64,000 bases of DNA from Methylobacterium platani (GCF_001653715.1 NZ_LWHQ01000035.1:1-64000), one strand, 5' to 3'. Shown: positions 33,232-43,432, numbered from the stretch's first letter. Notes: a model not told the origin generated them from the letters alone. A program made the numbers and translations.

Positions 33232-35426
33232 CGGAGTGCCGCGAGGTCGAGGGGCAGCGAGCGCAGGCGCTGGCCGGTGGCGGAGAAGACCGCGTTCGCG
33301 ATCGCGGGACCCAGCACCGGGACGCCCGGCTCGCCGATGCCGGTGGGGGCGGCGGCCGAGGGCACGATGTGGACCTCGACCTTCGGCATCTCGCTCATCC
33401 GGGTCGGCTCGTAGGCGTCGAAGTTCTTCTCCTGCACCTCGCCGTCCTTGAAGGTGATCCTGTTGCGCAGGACCGCCGAGAGCGCGAAGCCGACCGCGCC
33501 CTCGACCTGGGCCCGGATGATGTCCGGGTTCACCGCGACGCCGACATCGACCGCCGCCACGATCCGGTTCACCTTCACCTTGCCGGCCTGCGCCGTCACG
33601 TCGGCCACCATCGCCACGTAGGAGCCGAAGGACTCGTGCGCGGCGACGCCGTAGCCGCGACCGGGCTTCGTCTCGCGGGCGCTCCAGCCCGCCTTCTCGG
33701 CCGCCAGCGTCAGCGCGGCGGAGAGCCGCGGCGCCTGTTTGAGCAGGCCGAGCCGGTAGGCGACCGGGTCCTGGCCGGCGGCGTGCGCCAGCTCGTCGAT
33801 GAACACCTCCATCGCCTGCGCGGTGTGCGAGTGCCCGACCGAGCGCCACCACAGCACCGGCACGCCCTCGCGGGCGTTGTGGACTTCGAACCGGTAGGCC
33901 GGCAGCGCGTAGGGCGTGTCGGACGCGCCCTCGACGGTGGTGGCGTCGACCCCGTCCTTCACCATCATCGCCTCGAGGGGCGTGCCGATGATGATCGACT
34001 TGCCGACGATGCGGTGCTCCCAGCCGGTGATCGCCCCCTTGGCGTCGAGGCCGGCGCGGATGCGGTGATAGGCGGCGGGGCGGTAATAGCCGCCGGTGAT
34101 GTCGTCCTCGCGGGTCCAGACGAGGTGGATCGGGGCCGTCTCGCCCGTCGCCTTCAGGATCGCGGCGGCCTCCGCGATGTAGTCGGCGGAAGCCGTGGCG
34201 CGCCGGCCGAACGAGCCGCCGGCCCACAGGGTGGTGATGCGGACCTTGTCGGCGGTGGTGCCGAGGATGCCCGCCGCCACCGCCTGCTCGATCGTCTGGA
34301 ACTGCGAGCCGGCATAGATGTCGTAGGAGCCGTCCCCGGCCCGCTCGATCGTGGCGTTGAGCGGCTCCATCGGCGCGTGCGCCAGGTAGGGGAAGCTGAA
34401 CTCCGCTTCCAGCACCTTGGCGGCGCCCTTGATGGCGCCGGCCGCATCGCCGCTCTTCGAGGCGACGAGGCCCGGCTTGTCGGCCAGCGCCTTGTAGGCC
34501 GCAGCTTGCGATTCCGTCGACTGACGCTCGGCGCCGGCATCGTCCCAGGCGAGCGTCAGGGCCTCGCGGCCCTTCATCGCCGACCAGGTGTCACGCGCCA
34601 CCACCGCGACGCCGCTCGGGATGCGCACGATCTGCACCACCCCCGGCACCGCCTTCGCGGCCGTGTCGTCGACCGATTGCAGCGTCGCGCCGAAGCGCGG
34701 CGCGCGGGCGACGAGCGCCGTGAGCTGGTTCGGCCGGCGCACGTCGAGGGCGTAACGCGCGCTGCCGTCGGTCTTCTCCTTCGAATCGAGCCGGGGCAGT
34801 TTCGTGCCGATCAGCCGGAAGGCGGCAGGATCCTTCAGCGCCGGGTTCTCGGGGATCGCCTGCAGGGCGGCCTTGGCGGCGAACGCCCCGAACCGGCTCT
34901 CCTTCCCGCTCGCGTGGCGCAGCACGCCCTTGTCGACCGTGATCTCGCCGGCGGGAACCTTCCACTCCTGGGCGGCAGCCGCGACCAGCATGGCGCGGGC
35001 GGCCGCCCCCGCCTTGCGCAGCTGGATCCAGGAATTCGCCACCGCGGTCGAGCCGCCGGTGCCCTGGATCGGCCCGAAGGCGAGGTTGTTGTAGAGGCTG
35101 GCATCGGCGGGGGCGAAGACCGCGTGCATCTGCGCCCAGTCGGCGTCGAGCTCCTCCGCCACGATGGTGGCGAGCCCCGTCGTGTTGCCCTGGCCCATGT
35201 CGAGGTGCTTGATCACCACCGTCACGGTGTCGTCGGCGGCGATGCGCACGAAGGCGTTCGGCTTCGCCGGGGCCTTCGACAGGTCGGGGCCGGCGGCGGC
35301 GCGGGCGCCCTTCGGGTCGAGGGTGAGGCCGATCACCAGGGCGCCGGCGACGGCGGCCGAGCCGCCCAGGAAGGCGCGGCGGGAGGCGACGGCGGCGTCG
35401 CGCGTCGTGAATCTGCGGTTGAGCAT
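33222..35426 (-). CDS. Xanthine-dehydrogenase-family molybdopterin-binding subunit (IorB-like), 734 aa
   Basis: Large Mo-cofactor subunit of an aldehyde/isoquinoline oxidoreductase. A twin-arginine signal is at residues 16-35 (SRRAFLGGSAAVAGA), so the enzyme is exported folded to the periplasm. Mo-cofactor segments include MGQGNTTGLATIVAEELDADW, GSFGRRATAS and the C-terminal GIGEPGVP, whose Glu is the likely catalytic base. Architecture and length match isoquinoline 1-oxidoreductase beta-type subunits. The substrate is unknown. It follows its 2Fe-2S partner by 13 bases on the same strand. Confidence 0.93.
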   Translation of the reverse strand: MLNRRFTTRDAAVASRRAFLGGSAAVAGALVIGLTLDPKGARAAAGPDLSKAPAKPNAFVRIAADDTVTVVIKHLDMGQGNTTGLATIVAEELDADWAQMHAVFAPADASLYNNLAFGPIQGTGGSTAVANSWIQLRKAGAAARAMLVAAAAQEWKVPAGEITVDKGVLRHASGKESRFGAFAAKAALQAIPENPALKDPAAFRLIGTKLPRLDSKEKTDGSARYALDVRRPNQLTALVARAPRFGATLQSVDDTAAKAVPGVVQIVRIPSGVAVVARDTWSAMKGREALTLAWDDAGAERQSTESQAAAYKALADKPGLVASKSGDAAGAIKGAAKVLEAEFSFPYLAHAPMEPLNATIERAGDGSYDIYAGSQFQTIEQAVAAGILGTTADKVRITTLWAGGSFGRRATASADYIAEAAAILKATGETAPIHLVWTREDDITGGYYRPAAYHRIRAGLDAKGAITGWEHRIVGKSIIIGTPLEAMMVKDGVDATTVEGASDTPYALPAYRFEVHNAREGVPVLWWRSVGHSHTAQAMEVFIDELAHAAGQDPVAYRLGLLKQAPRLSAALTLAAEKAGWSARETKPGRGYGVAAHESFGSYVAMVADVTAQAGKVKVNRIVAAVDVGVAVNPDIIRAQVEGAVGFALSAVLRNRITFKDGEVQEKNFDAYEPTRMSEMPKVEVHIVPSAAAPTGIGEPGVPVLGPAIANAVFSATGQRLRSLPLDLAALRGV

Positions 35427-35439
35427 GGCGGCGTCCCGA

Positions 35440-35895
35440 TCAGGCGAGGGAGCGGGCGGCGTCGTGGATCGCCGCGCGGATGCGCTGGTAGGTGCCGCAG
35501 CGGCAGACGTTGCCGTCCATGGCGGCGTCGATGTCGGCGTCGCTCGGCGTCCTGTTCTCCGACAGGAGGCCGATCGCCGACATCATCTGGCCCGACTGGC
35601 AGTAGCCGCACTGCACCACGTCGAGGCTGCGCCAGGCCGTCCGGACCGCCTCGGCGACCGGCCCCGAGATCCCCTCGATCGTGGTGATCCTGGCCTCGCC
35701 GACGTCGCCGAGGCGGGTCTGGCACGAGCGCACCGGCTGCCCGTCGAGATGGACCGTGCAGGCGCCGCACTGCGCGATGCCGCAGCCGTACTTCGTGCCG
35801 GTGAGGTTGAGGTGGTCGCGGATCGCCCAGAGGAGCGGCATCTCGGGATCGGCCTCGACCTCGTAGGTCCGGCCGTTGAGGGTGAGCTTCGTCAT
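35440..35895 (-). CDS. 2Fe-2S subunit of a molybdenum hydroxylase (IorA-like), 151 aa
   Basis: Small electron-transfer subunit with two [2Fe-2S] clusters. The plant-type ferredoxin cluster is bound by CGIAQCGACTVHLDG and the Cys of VRSC. The second cluster is bound by QCGYCQSGQ and VCRCGTY. It has no signal peptide, so it would travel with the twin-arginine-tagged large subunit. The start is the ATG at 35895; the frame extends 49 more codons upstream without coding character. It is the first gene of the two-gene unit. No FAD subunit is present, as in the isoquinoline oxidoreductase type. Confidence 0.95.
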   Translation of the reverse strand: MTKLTLNGRTYEVEADPEMPLLWAIRDHLNLTGTKYGCGIAQCGACTVHLDGQPVRSCQTRLGDVGEARITTIEGISGPVAEAVRTAWRSLDVVQCGYCQSGQMMSAIGLLSENRTPSDADIDAAMDGNVCRCGTYQRIRAAIHDAARSLA

Positions 35896-36110
35896 CGTGC
35901 GCTTCCGACGAGAGGCTGGAACGGTTCCAGGCCCGCTTGTGTGCGGCTGCTCCTGTACCGCCGGCAAGCGGGGCCGATGTGCGCCAGCGCACCCGTCCTC
36001 GCGTGCCGCAGCGGCAGGGCGGGACGGGGGTTTGCGTCGCATTCGTGGGGTTCCGGCAGGGGGACCTTAACGAATTTCGACCAGCCTCTCCCGGGCCGGC
36101 CGGCGGAATG

Positions 36111-37676
<1,566 letters not shown>

Positions 37677-37709
37677 TCAGGGATGTCTACGCTCTGACCT
37701 CGGGACGAG

Positions 37710-37740
37710 GTCGCGGAGCGGGGGAAAGATCCTCCGCGAC
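37710..37740. terminator. Hairpin between two convergent kinase genes
   Basis: GTCGCGGAG (37710-37718) pairs perfectly with CTCCGCGAC (37732-37740) around a 13-base loop, in the 90-base gap between gene ends. It suits a bidirectional terminator, but there is no T tract. Confidence 0.55.
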
Positions 37741-37766
37741 ATCAGAGGCCCACGTCGACCGGTCGC

Positions 37767-39005
37767 TCAGACCAGCGGAATATCCAGCGCGAAATGCGCG
37801 CCGGGCGCGCCGCCCGCGATGCTCAGCCGGCCATCGAGCTGGCGGATCAGGCTGGCGATGATCTTGAGGCCGAGCGAGCGCTGGCGCATCGAGACGTCGA
37901 AGCCCGGCGGCAGGCCGACGCCGTCGTCGCTGACGGCGAGGTGCAGGCCTTCGCCCCGCACCGCGAGCGTCACCCGCACCGGCCCGGTCCCCTGCGGATA
38001 GGCGTGCTTGACCGCGTTGGTCACGAGTTCCGTGACCACGAGCCCGATCGGGATCGCCTGGTCGGCGCTGATCACCTTCGGGTCGGCCTCGCAGGCGAGC
38101 CGGTGGCCCGGCGCCTCCTCCTGCAGCTTGGCCACCAGCTCGCGCAGGAAATCCGCGAGGTCGACCATGCCGAGCTGGTGGATGCCGCGCCAGAGATGGT
38201 CGTGCACCTCCGCCACCGTGGCGATGCGCGCGCCGGCATCCTCGAGGGCGTGGCGCACCTCGTCGGACTGGGCGTCCCGGGCCTGGAGGCGCAGCAGGCC
38301 CGCCACCACGCCGAGGCTGTTCTTGACCCGGTGGCTCATCTCCCGGGTCAGCTGGACCTGATGGTCGAGGGCGTCGCGCAGGCGCGCGTCGCCCTGGTGG
38401 CGCTCGACCGCGATGCCGATCAGCCCGGAGAAGCCGGCGAGGAATTCCTGGTCGGCCCGGTCGAAGCCGTGGCCCTCGCTCCCCCAGGCCTCCAGCACGC
38501 CGTAGGCGCGCCGACTCTCGTCGCCGAGCGCGATCGGCACGTTGACCGCGTGGCAGGTCCCGGCGGCGACGAGGGCCGCGGGCAGATGGGCGAGGGCCTC
38601 CGGCAGGTGCAGGCGCGCGCCGTCCGGCTCGGCCGCGCCCGGCCCGGTCCTGACCTGGATGCCGTTGGCCAGCACGCCGGCGCCGGTGCGGAAGGCGTAG
38701 GAGGCCGGCGTCGCCTCGTCGGCCGCCGTGACGTCGGTCCCGACGAGGTCGGAGGCGAGGCCGGTGCAGGCCCGGATCACGAAGGCGTGGTCGCGGGCGC
38801 GGTATTCGAGCACCTGGCAGCACGCGGCGCCGAGGCCCTCGGCGCACAACTCGCTGGCGCGCTGCAGCAGCGCGTCGAGGTCGCGGGTCTGCAGCGCCAT
38901 CCGGGCGAAGGCGCCCAGCAACGCCTGCTGGCGCAGCCGGTACGGCAGCTCCGCCCGGCCGGTCGCGGCCTCGTGCGCCTCACGGATCGACCCGTCACTC
39001 GCCAT
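37767..39005 (-). CDS. GAF-domain sensor histidine kinase (HisKA_2/HWE type), 412 aa
   Basis: Soluble kinase. A GAF domain occupies about residues 40-190 (ending near GFDRADQEFLAGFSGLIG). The phosphoacceptor block is EMSHRVKNSLGVVAGLLRLQ, the HisKA_2 form. A Bergerat-fold ATPase follows with VTELVTNAVKHAYPQG and DDGVGLPPGFD. Kinases of this type often act on stand-alone receivers or general-stress regulators. The start is the ATG at 39005; a GTG two codons earlier is also open. No partner regulator is adjacent. Confidence 0.92.
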   Translation of the reverse strand: MASDGSIREAHEAATGRAELPYRLRQQALLGAFARMALQTRDLDALLQRASELCAEGLGAACCQVLEYRARDHAFVIRACTGLASDLVGTDVTAADEATPASYAFRTGAGVLANGIQVRTGPGAAEPDGARLHLPEALAHLPAALVAAGTCHAVNVPIALGDESRRAYGVLEAWGSEGHGFDRADQEFLAGFSGLIGIAVERHQGDARLRDALDHQVQLTREMSHRVKNSLGVVAGLLRLQARDAQSDEVRHALEDAGARIATVAEVHDHLWRGIHQLGMVDLADFLRELVAKLQEEAPGHRLACEADPKVISADQAIPIGLVVTELVTNAVKHAYPQGTGPVRVTLAVRGEGLHLAVSDDGVGLPPGFDVSMRQRSLGLKIIASLIRQLDGRLSIAGGAPGAHFALDIPLV

Positions 39006-39178
39006 GGTCACTCGCCACGCACCGGGGCCCTCGCCATGCGGGGCGCCTTCCCCAGGGTGCCTTCGTCAGGGTGCCGTCTTCCCCGAGGCACGTCGGATGG
39101 CCGGACTCTTACGCCATCCTGTCCCGAGCACAAGCCGAGCCTGGGGACGGCGCGGCCCCTGCGGCGCCGGCGCCCGTG

Positions 39179-40039
39179 CTACAGCAGGTGGCGCCGGCGC
39201 TCGACGAGCCGCAGGATCATCGGCGTCAGGATCAGCTGCATCGCGAGGTCGAGCTTGCCGCCGGGGATCACCACCGAGTTCGCCCGCGACATGAAGCTGC
39301 CGGCGATCATCGAGATCAGGTAGGGGAAGTCGATGCTCCGCGGGTCGCGGAAGCGGATCACCACCATCGATTCGTCGGCGGTCGGGATCCAGCGGGCGAC
39401 GAACGGGTTCGAGGTGTCGACCGTCGGGATGCGCTGGAAGTTGATGTCGGTGTTGGTGAATTGCGGGCAGATCGTGGTGACGTAGTCGGGCATCCGGCGC
39501 AGGATCACGTCGGTCACCGCCTCGATCGAGTAGCCCCGGGCGGCCTTGTCGCGGTGGAGCTTCTGGATCCACTCGAGGTTGATCACCGGCACCACCCCGA
39601 TCTTGAGGTCGGCATGGGCGGCGATGTCGATGCGCTCGTTGGCGAGCGCCCCGTGCAGGCCCTCGTAGAACAGCAGGTCGGACCTCTCGGGAAACGCCTC
39701 CCACGGCGTGAAGGTGCCGGGCTCGGCGCTCCAGCGCGCGGCGTCCTCGGCATCGTGGACGTAGTGACGGGTGCGGCCGCGACCCGAAGCGCCGTATTCG
39801 CGGAACACCGCCTCGAGCTCGGGCAGCAGGTTCGCCCGCTCGCCGAAATGGCTCAGGGTCGGCTCCCGCGCCTCCGCCTCGCGCATCTGCGCCCGGTCGA
39901 GGGCATGGAAGGCGTCGCCCTCGATGAACACCGCCTCGACGCCCTCGCGGCGGAAGATCTGCTCGAAGGTGTTGCGCACCGAGGTAGTGCCGGAGCCCGA
40001 CGACCCGGTCACCGACACGATGGGATGGAGCGCCGACAC
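39179..40039 (-). CDS. prk: Phosphoribulokinase, 286 aa
   Basis: ATP-dependent phosphorylation of ribulose 5-phosphate to ribulose 1,5-bisphosphate. The P-loop GSSGSGTT is at residues 12-19. The substrate loop HALDRAQMREAEAREP and the FYEGLHGA and FRDPRSIDFPYLISMI blocks match proteobacterial (class I) phosphoribulokinases. No RuBisCO gene is in the window. In Methylobacterium extorquens, phosphoribulokinase has been reported to be needed for methylotrophy because its product acts as a signal for the LysR regulator QscR. The neighbouring LysR gene fits such a role. The gene immediately upstream on the same strand is FBPase-like and ends 6 bases before this start. Confidence 0.95.
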   Translation of the reverse strand: MSALHPIVSVTGSSGSGTTSVRNTFEQIFRREGVEAVFIEGDAFHALDRAQMREAEAREPTLSHFGERANLLPELEAVFREYGASGRGRTRHYVHDAEDAARWSAEPGTFTPWEAFPERSDLLFYEGLHGALANERIDIAAHADLKIGVVPVINLEWIQKLHRDKAARGYSIEAVTDVILRRMPDYVTTICPQFTNTDINFQRIPTVDTSNPFVARWIPTADESMVVIRFRDPRSIDFPYLISMIAGSFMSRANSVVIPGGKLDLAMQLILTPMILRLVERRRHLL

Positions 40040-40045
40040 CGCCGT

Positions 40046-40951
40046 TCAGGCCCGCAGCAGCCCGCGGCTGCCGAAGAGCGGCGAGCCGCCGGCATCGCGG
40101 TCCGCCGCGAGGCGGCGCGACAGCTCGGCCACCTCGCGGGGTCCCCCGAAGGCCAGGGAGGTGGCGCGGCCGAGATCGGCGGCGGCGAGATCGAGGATCG
40201 CGCGGCCGCGCCCGTCCGTGGCGGCGCCGCCGGCGGCCTCGATCGCCAGCGCGACCGGCGCCGCCTCGTGGACGAGCCGGATCCCGTCCTCCCGGCCGCG
40301 CCGGGTCTCCCCCGGGCAGAGATGCAGCCCGCCGCGGGCCAGGACCCGCTGGGCGCAGGCGGCGAGGCACGCGCAGGCACGCCCGGCCCGCGGTCCCGGA
40401 TCCCGCGACCTCGTCTCCCGCGTGTCCGCGCCGAGGCGGGGATCCGCCTCCGGCACCCGCAGCGCCGCGGGCGGCCCGAAGACGCCGCTGCGCGGATCGA
40501 GGATCCGGGTCGTGGTCGCGGTGCCGTCGGTGAGGGTCAGGAGGGTGCGCGGCCCGTAGGTGACGAAGCCCGCCGCCACCTGCGTCCGGCCGGGGGCCAG
40601 GAAGGCCGCCTCCGGGTCCGGCCCGGCGGGGCGCAGGGAGAACAGGGTGCCGGCGGGCATCCCGCCGTCGAGGTCGTCCGCGCCCTCGAGCGGGGCGAGG
40701 GCGAGGACCAGGGCGGCCCCGGCCACGCGCGGCTCGGGCCGCTCGCCGTCGCGCCAGGCGATCGCCGCGACCTCGGCCTCCCGCAGGGCCTCCGCGAAGA
40801 TGCGGCGGGCGGCGATCCCGGGGTCCCGGGGCGTCGCCGTCGCGATCAGGCCGGCGGTCGCCGCCGCCGCCGCCGCCAGGGCGGCGAGCACCGGGCCGGC
40901 GGCCGGCTGGCGCCGTGGCGGGGGCGCATCGATGCGAACGCTCAGAAGCAT
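40046..40951 (-). CDS. Degenerate class I fructose-1,6-bisphosphatase-like protein, 301 aa
   Basis: The C-terminal half aligns by eye with class I FBPases: RVLARGGLHLCPGETRRG, then RLVHEAAPVALAIEAAGGAATDGRGRAILDL, then TSLAFGGPREVAEL. In the middle, TLFSLRPAG, FLAPGRTQVAAGFVTYGPRTLL and ILDPRSGVFG also match. The metal-binding block, normally DPLDGSSNID, reads APLEGADDLD, so both key Asp positions and the Ser-Ser are changed. The region normally holding substrate Arg and Tyr residues is shortened. The N-terminus is replaced by a short basic/hydrophobic stretch. It is probably not an active FBPase. It lies directly before prk, where an active cbbF is expected in Calvin-cycle operons. Confidence 0.75.
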   Translation of the reverse strand: MLLSVRIDAPPPRRQPAAGPVLAALAAAAAATAGLIATATPRDPGIAARRIFAEALREAEVAAIAWRDGERPEPRVAGAALVLALAPLEGADDLDGGMPAGTLFSLRPAGPDPEAAFLAPGRTQVAAGFVTYGPRTLLTLTDGTATTTRILDPRSGVFGPPAALRVPEADPRLGADTRETRSRDPGPRAGRACACLAACAQRVLARGGLHLCPGETRRGREDGIRLVHEAAPVALAIEAAGGAATDGRGRAILDLAAADLGRATSLAFGGPREVAELSRRLAADRDAGGSPLFGSRGLLRA

Positions 40952-41272
40952 GTGCGATTCCCGGGAACGCCCGACCGTCAGGCCTGCCCGTGGTCGCCTG
41001 CCGGTCGTCTTCGCTCGCCCGCAGCTTAGGCGCCGGCCGGGGGGGCCGTCACCCCGTCCCGAAGTACGGGATGCGTCCGCCGCGGCGGCGCTGTCGGATC
41101 GGGCGGCGAGGGGGCATTGTCCGGCGACGGTAACGGTGCTGGCGACACCTGCCCGTCGCCATCGCCGGGGCAGGATCGGTCCCGTTCGCGACGTCGGAGG
41201 AGCGGACCGCCCGGGACGCTCGGGCACGAGAGACGCGCAGGCACGAGAGACGCGCAGGCACACGAGAGGCGC
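40952..41272. other. Divergent promoter region between the FBPase-like and LysR genes
   Basis: No gene supported. It contains a TCCCG-N5-CGGGA dyad at 41057-41071, which could be a LysR-type binding site. Next to the LysR start there is a 17-base tandem repeat at 41224-41257 followed by a third imperfect unit. As LysR regulators usually act on a divergent neighbour, this region probably controls the FBPase-like/prk pair. Confidence 0.5.
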
Positions 41273-41273
41273 A
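41224..41273 (+). repeat. 17-base tandem repeat before the LysR start
   Basis: GCACGAGAGACGCGCAG occurs exactly twice (41224-41240 and 41241-41257), followed by a diverged third copy that runs into the start codon at 41273. The repeat places GAGAG/GAGGC purine stretches where the ribosome-binding site should be, so copy number could alter translation. Confidence 0.8.
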
Positions 41274-42229
41274 TGGCTCAGGACCGGATACGCAACCTCT
41301 CCCTCAAGCAGCTCCACGCCGTCGCGGCGATCGCGCGGCTCGGCACCATGACCCGGGCCGCGCAGGAGCTCAACGTCACCCCGGCGGCACTCACGGCGCG
41401 GATCAAGGGGCTCGAGGATGAGATCGGCCTCCTCCTGTTCGATCGCACCCATGCGGGGCTCAAGCCCACCGATGCGGGCCGCGAGCTGCTCTGGGCGATC
41501 GACAGCATCGGCACCGTGCTCGAGACCTGCACCGAGCGGCTGCGGACCCTGCGCGGCGGCCGCGGCGGCCGCGTCTCGCTCGGCGTGGTCTCGACCGCGA
41601 AGTACTTCGCTCCCCGCATCGTCGGCGGTTTCGCCGACGCCCATCCGGGGGTCGAGATCGACCTCGTGGTCGGCAATCGCGGCGCCACCGTCGATTCCTT
41701 GCGCGACTACCGGGTCGACCTCGCGCTGATGGGACGGCCGCCGCGGGACTTCCCGATCGCCGCCGAGGCCTTCGGCCTCCATCCCCTGGTGGTGATCGCC
41801 GCCCCCGGCCACCGCCTCGCCGGGCGGCGCGGCCTGACCCGGGAGGAACTGGCCGAGGAGCCGTTCCTGGTGCGGGAATACGGTTCGGGCACCCGCACGG
41901 TGTTCGAGGAGTTCATGACCGGCCTGCTTATCCGGCGCGCCCGCATCGGCGTCGACAGCGGCTCGAACGAGACCATCAAGCAGACCGTGATGGCGGGCCT
42001 GGGCATCGCGCTGATCTCGGGCCACACCGTGGCGGCCGAGGTGGCGGACGGACGCCTGGTGCTCCTCGACGTCGAGGGCCTGCCGATCCGCCGCGACTGG
42101 TTCGCGGTCCGCCGGGCCGACAAGGTGCTGAGCCCCGCCGGCCAGGCGTTCTGGGACTTCCTGGTGGAGGAGGGCGCCGGCTGGCTTCCGGTGCTGCCGG
42201 CGCCGGCCGCGTCCTCCGGAACCCCATAG
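41273..42229 (+). CDS. LysR-family regulator, CbbR/QscR-like, 318 aa
   Basis: An N-terminal winged helix-turn-helix (LSLKQLHAVAAIARLGTMTRAAQ) is followed by a LysR substrate domain. The segment SGSNETIKQTVMAGLGIALISGHTV in the effector domain is the form seen in CbbR, the regulator of Calvin-cycle genes, and in its relative QscR, which controls serine-cycle genes in Methylobacterium. The divergent FBPase-like/prk neighbours strengthen this. The likely effector is ribulose bisphosphate or another phosphorylated metabolite, which is inference. The start at 41273 gives a normal LysR N-terminus. The final residues are encoded by a 40-base tandem repeat. Confidence 0.9.
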   Translation: MAQDRIRNLSLKQLHAVAAIARLGTMTRAAQELNVTPAALTARIKGLEDEIGLLLFDRTHAGLKPTDAGRELLWAIDSIGTVLETCTERLRTLRGGRGGRVSLGVVSTAKYFAPRIVGGFADAHPGVEIDLVVGNRGATVDSLRDYRVDLALMGRPPRDFPIAAEAFGLHPLVVIAAPGHRLAGRRGLTREELAEEPFLVREYGSGTRTVFEEFMTGLLIRRARIGVDSGSNETIKQTVMAGLGIALISGHTVAAEVADGRLVLLDVEGLPIRRDWFAVRRADKVLSPAGQAFWDFLVEEGAGWLPVLPAPAASSGTP

Positions 42230-42310
42230 CGGCCCGCCTTGTGCGGCCGCGTCCTCCGGCATCCCGAGCGGCCTGCCTTACGCGGCCGCGTCCTCCGGCA
42301 CCGCGGAGCG
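42205..42310. repeat. About 40-base tandem repeat joining two gene ends
   Basis: Units starting GGCCGCGTCCTCCGG occur at 42205, 42245 and 42284 (periods 40 and 39), the last one partial. The first unit encodes the last residues and stop of the LysR gene on the plus strand. The third encodes the last residues of the HD-GYP gene on the minus strand. The middle unit lies between them. Confidence 0.8.
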
Positions 42311-43432
42311 GCCCGGACCGGCCGCCGCCTCCGCGGGCACCTCCCGGGGCAGGGCCGGCACCCGGGCCCAGGGCTCGATCCGGAACGGGATGTCGCGCAG
42401 GCGCGTCGAGGCGGTGGCGCCGACCGCCACGATATCGTCCCAGCGCGACAGGAAGGCCGCGACGCAGGCCGGGTCGAAGTGGCGGCCGCTCTCCGCCTCG
42501 ATGCAGGCCCGCGCCTCGTCGAGGGGCATCGCCGCCTTGTACGGGCGCTGGGTCGTCAGCGCGTCGAACACGTCGGCCACCGCGACGATCCGCGCCGCCA
42601 GGGGGATCGCCTCGCCGGACAGGCCGGCCGGGTAGCCGCCGCCGTCCCAGCGCTCGTGATGGGATTCGGCGATCGACGCCGCCAGGCCGATCAGCGCGCA
42701 GTTGCTGCCGCCGAGGATCCGCTGGCCGATCGCCGCGTGGGTGCGGATCAGCGCGAATTCCTCCGCGTCGAGGCGGCCGGGCTTGAGCAGCACGCCGTCG
42801 GGGATCGCCACCTTGCCGACATCGTGCAGCGGGGCCGCCAGGTAGACGCGGCGGCACAGGTCGGCGTCGAGCCCGAGGGCCTCGGCCATGATCTGGCTGT
42901 AGCGGGCGACGCGCCAGGTGTGGTCGCCGGTGTCGTTGTCCCGGTACTCCACCGCGAGGGAGAGCCGGAAGATGATCTCGGCCTCGCGCTCGCGCAGGGT
43001 CCGCACCGCCTTCTCGACCTCGCCGGCGAGCCAGGAGGCCTGGTCGTCGAGACGGCGCACGGCGGTGGCGAGCCGCACGAGGTTGCGCAGGCGGACGCTC
43101 AGCTCGACGCGGCCGAGCTTCTTGTCGAGGAAGTCCGTGGCGCCCGCATCGAGGGCGGCGAGGCGGACCGCGTCGCTCACCTCGCTGGTGATCATCACGA
43201 TCGGCACCTGGGCGTAGTGCTCGATCGCCCGCAGCGCGCGGATGACCGCGACGCCGTCCATCTCCGGCATGGTGTAGTCGACCAGCACCAGGTCGAAGGC
43301 GCGCATCCGCGCCTCGTCGAGGGCCGCGCCCGGGTCCTGGAAGGTTGCGGCGACGGCCTGCCGGTCGTGCTCCAGCAGCCGCTTCATCCGGGCGAGCATC
43401 GTCCGGCTGTCGTCGACGACGAGTACGTCCAT
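42278..43432 (-). CDS. Response regulator with HD-GYP domain, 384 aa
   Basis: Receiver domain with Asp7/Asp8 and phosphoacceptor Asp52 (VLVDYTMPEMDG), a helical linker, then an HD-GYP domain. The latter shows LHDVGKVAIPD, HHERWDGGGYPAG and VAVADVFDAL, so the HD metal site and the GYP motif are intact. Such RpfG-type proteins hydrolyse c-di-GMP, controlled by phosphorylation. The partner kinase is not identified; several kinases lie nearby. The start at 43432 is preceded by GGGAGATGGGGAG. The last residues come from a tandem repeat shared with the LysR gene end. Confidence 0.93.
   Translation of the reverse strand: MDVLVVDDSRTMLARMKRLLEHDRQAVAATFQDPGAALDEARMRAFDLVLVDYTMPEMDGVAVIRALRAIEHYAQVPIVMITSEVSDAVRLAALDAGATDFLDKKLGRVELSVRLRNLVRLATAVRRLDDQASWLAGEVEKAVRTLREREAEIIFRLSLAVEYRDNDTGDHTWRVARYSQIMAEALGLDADLCRRVYLAAPLHDVGKVAIPDGVLLKPGRLDAEEFALIRTHAAIGQRILGGSNCALIGLAASIAESHHERWDGGGYPAGLSGEAIPLAARIVAVADVFDALTTQRPYKAAMPLDEARACIEAESGRHFDPACVAAFLSRWDDIVAVGATASTRLRDIPFRIEPWARVPALPREVPAEAAAGPGRSAVPEDAAA

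Noticed and set aside
41057..41071. TCCCG-N5-CGGGA dyad as a LysR binding site
   Set aside because: It is short and GC-rich in a GC-rich genome, and LysR boxes vary too much to assign from one site. It is mentioned only within the intergenic entry.
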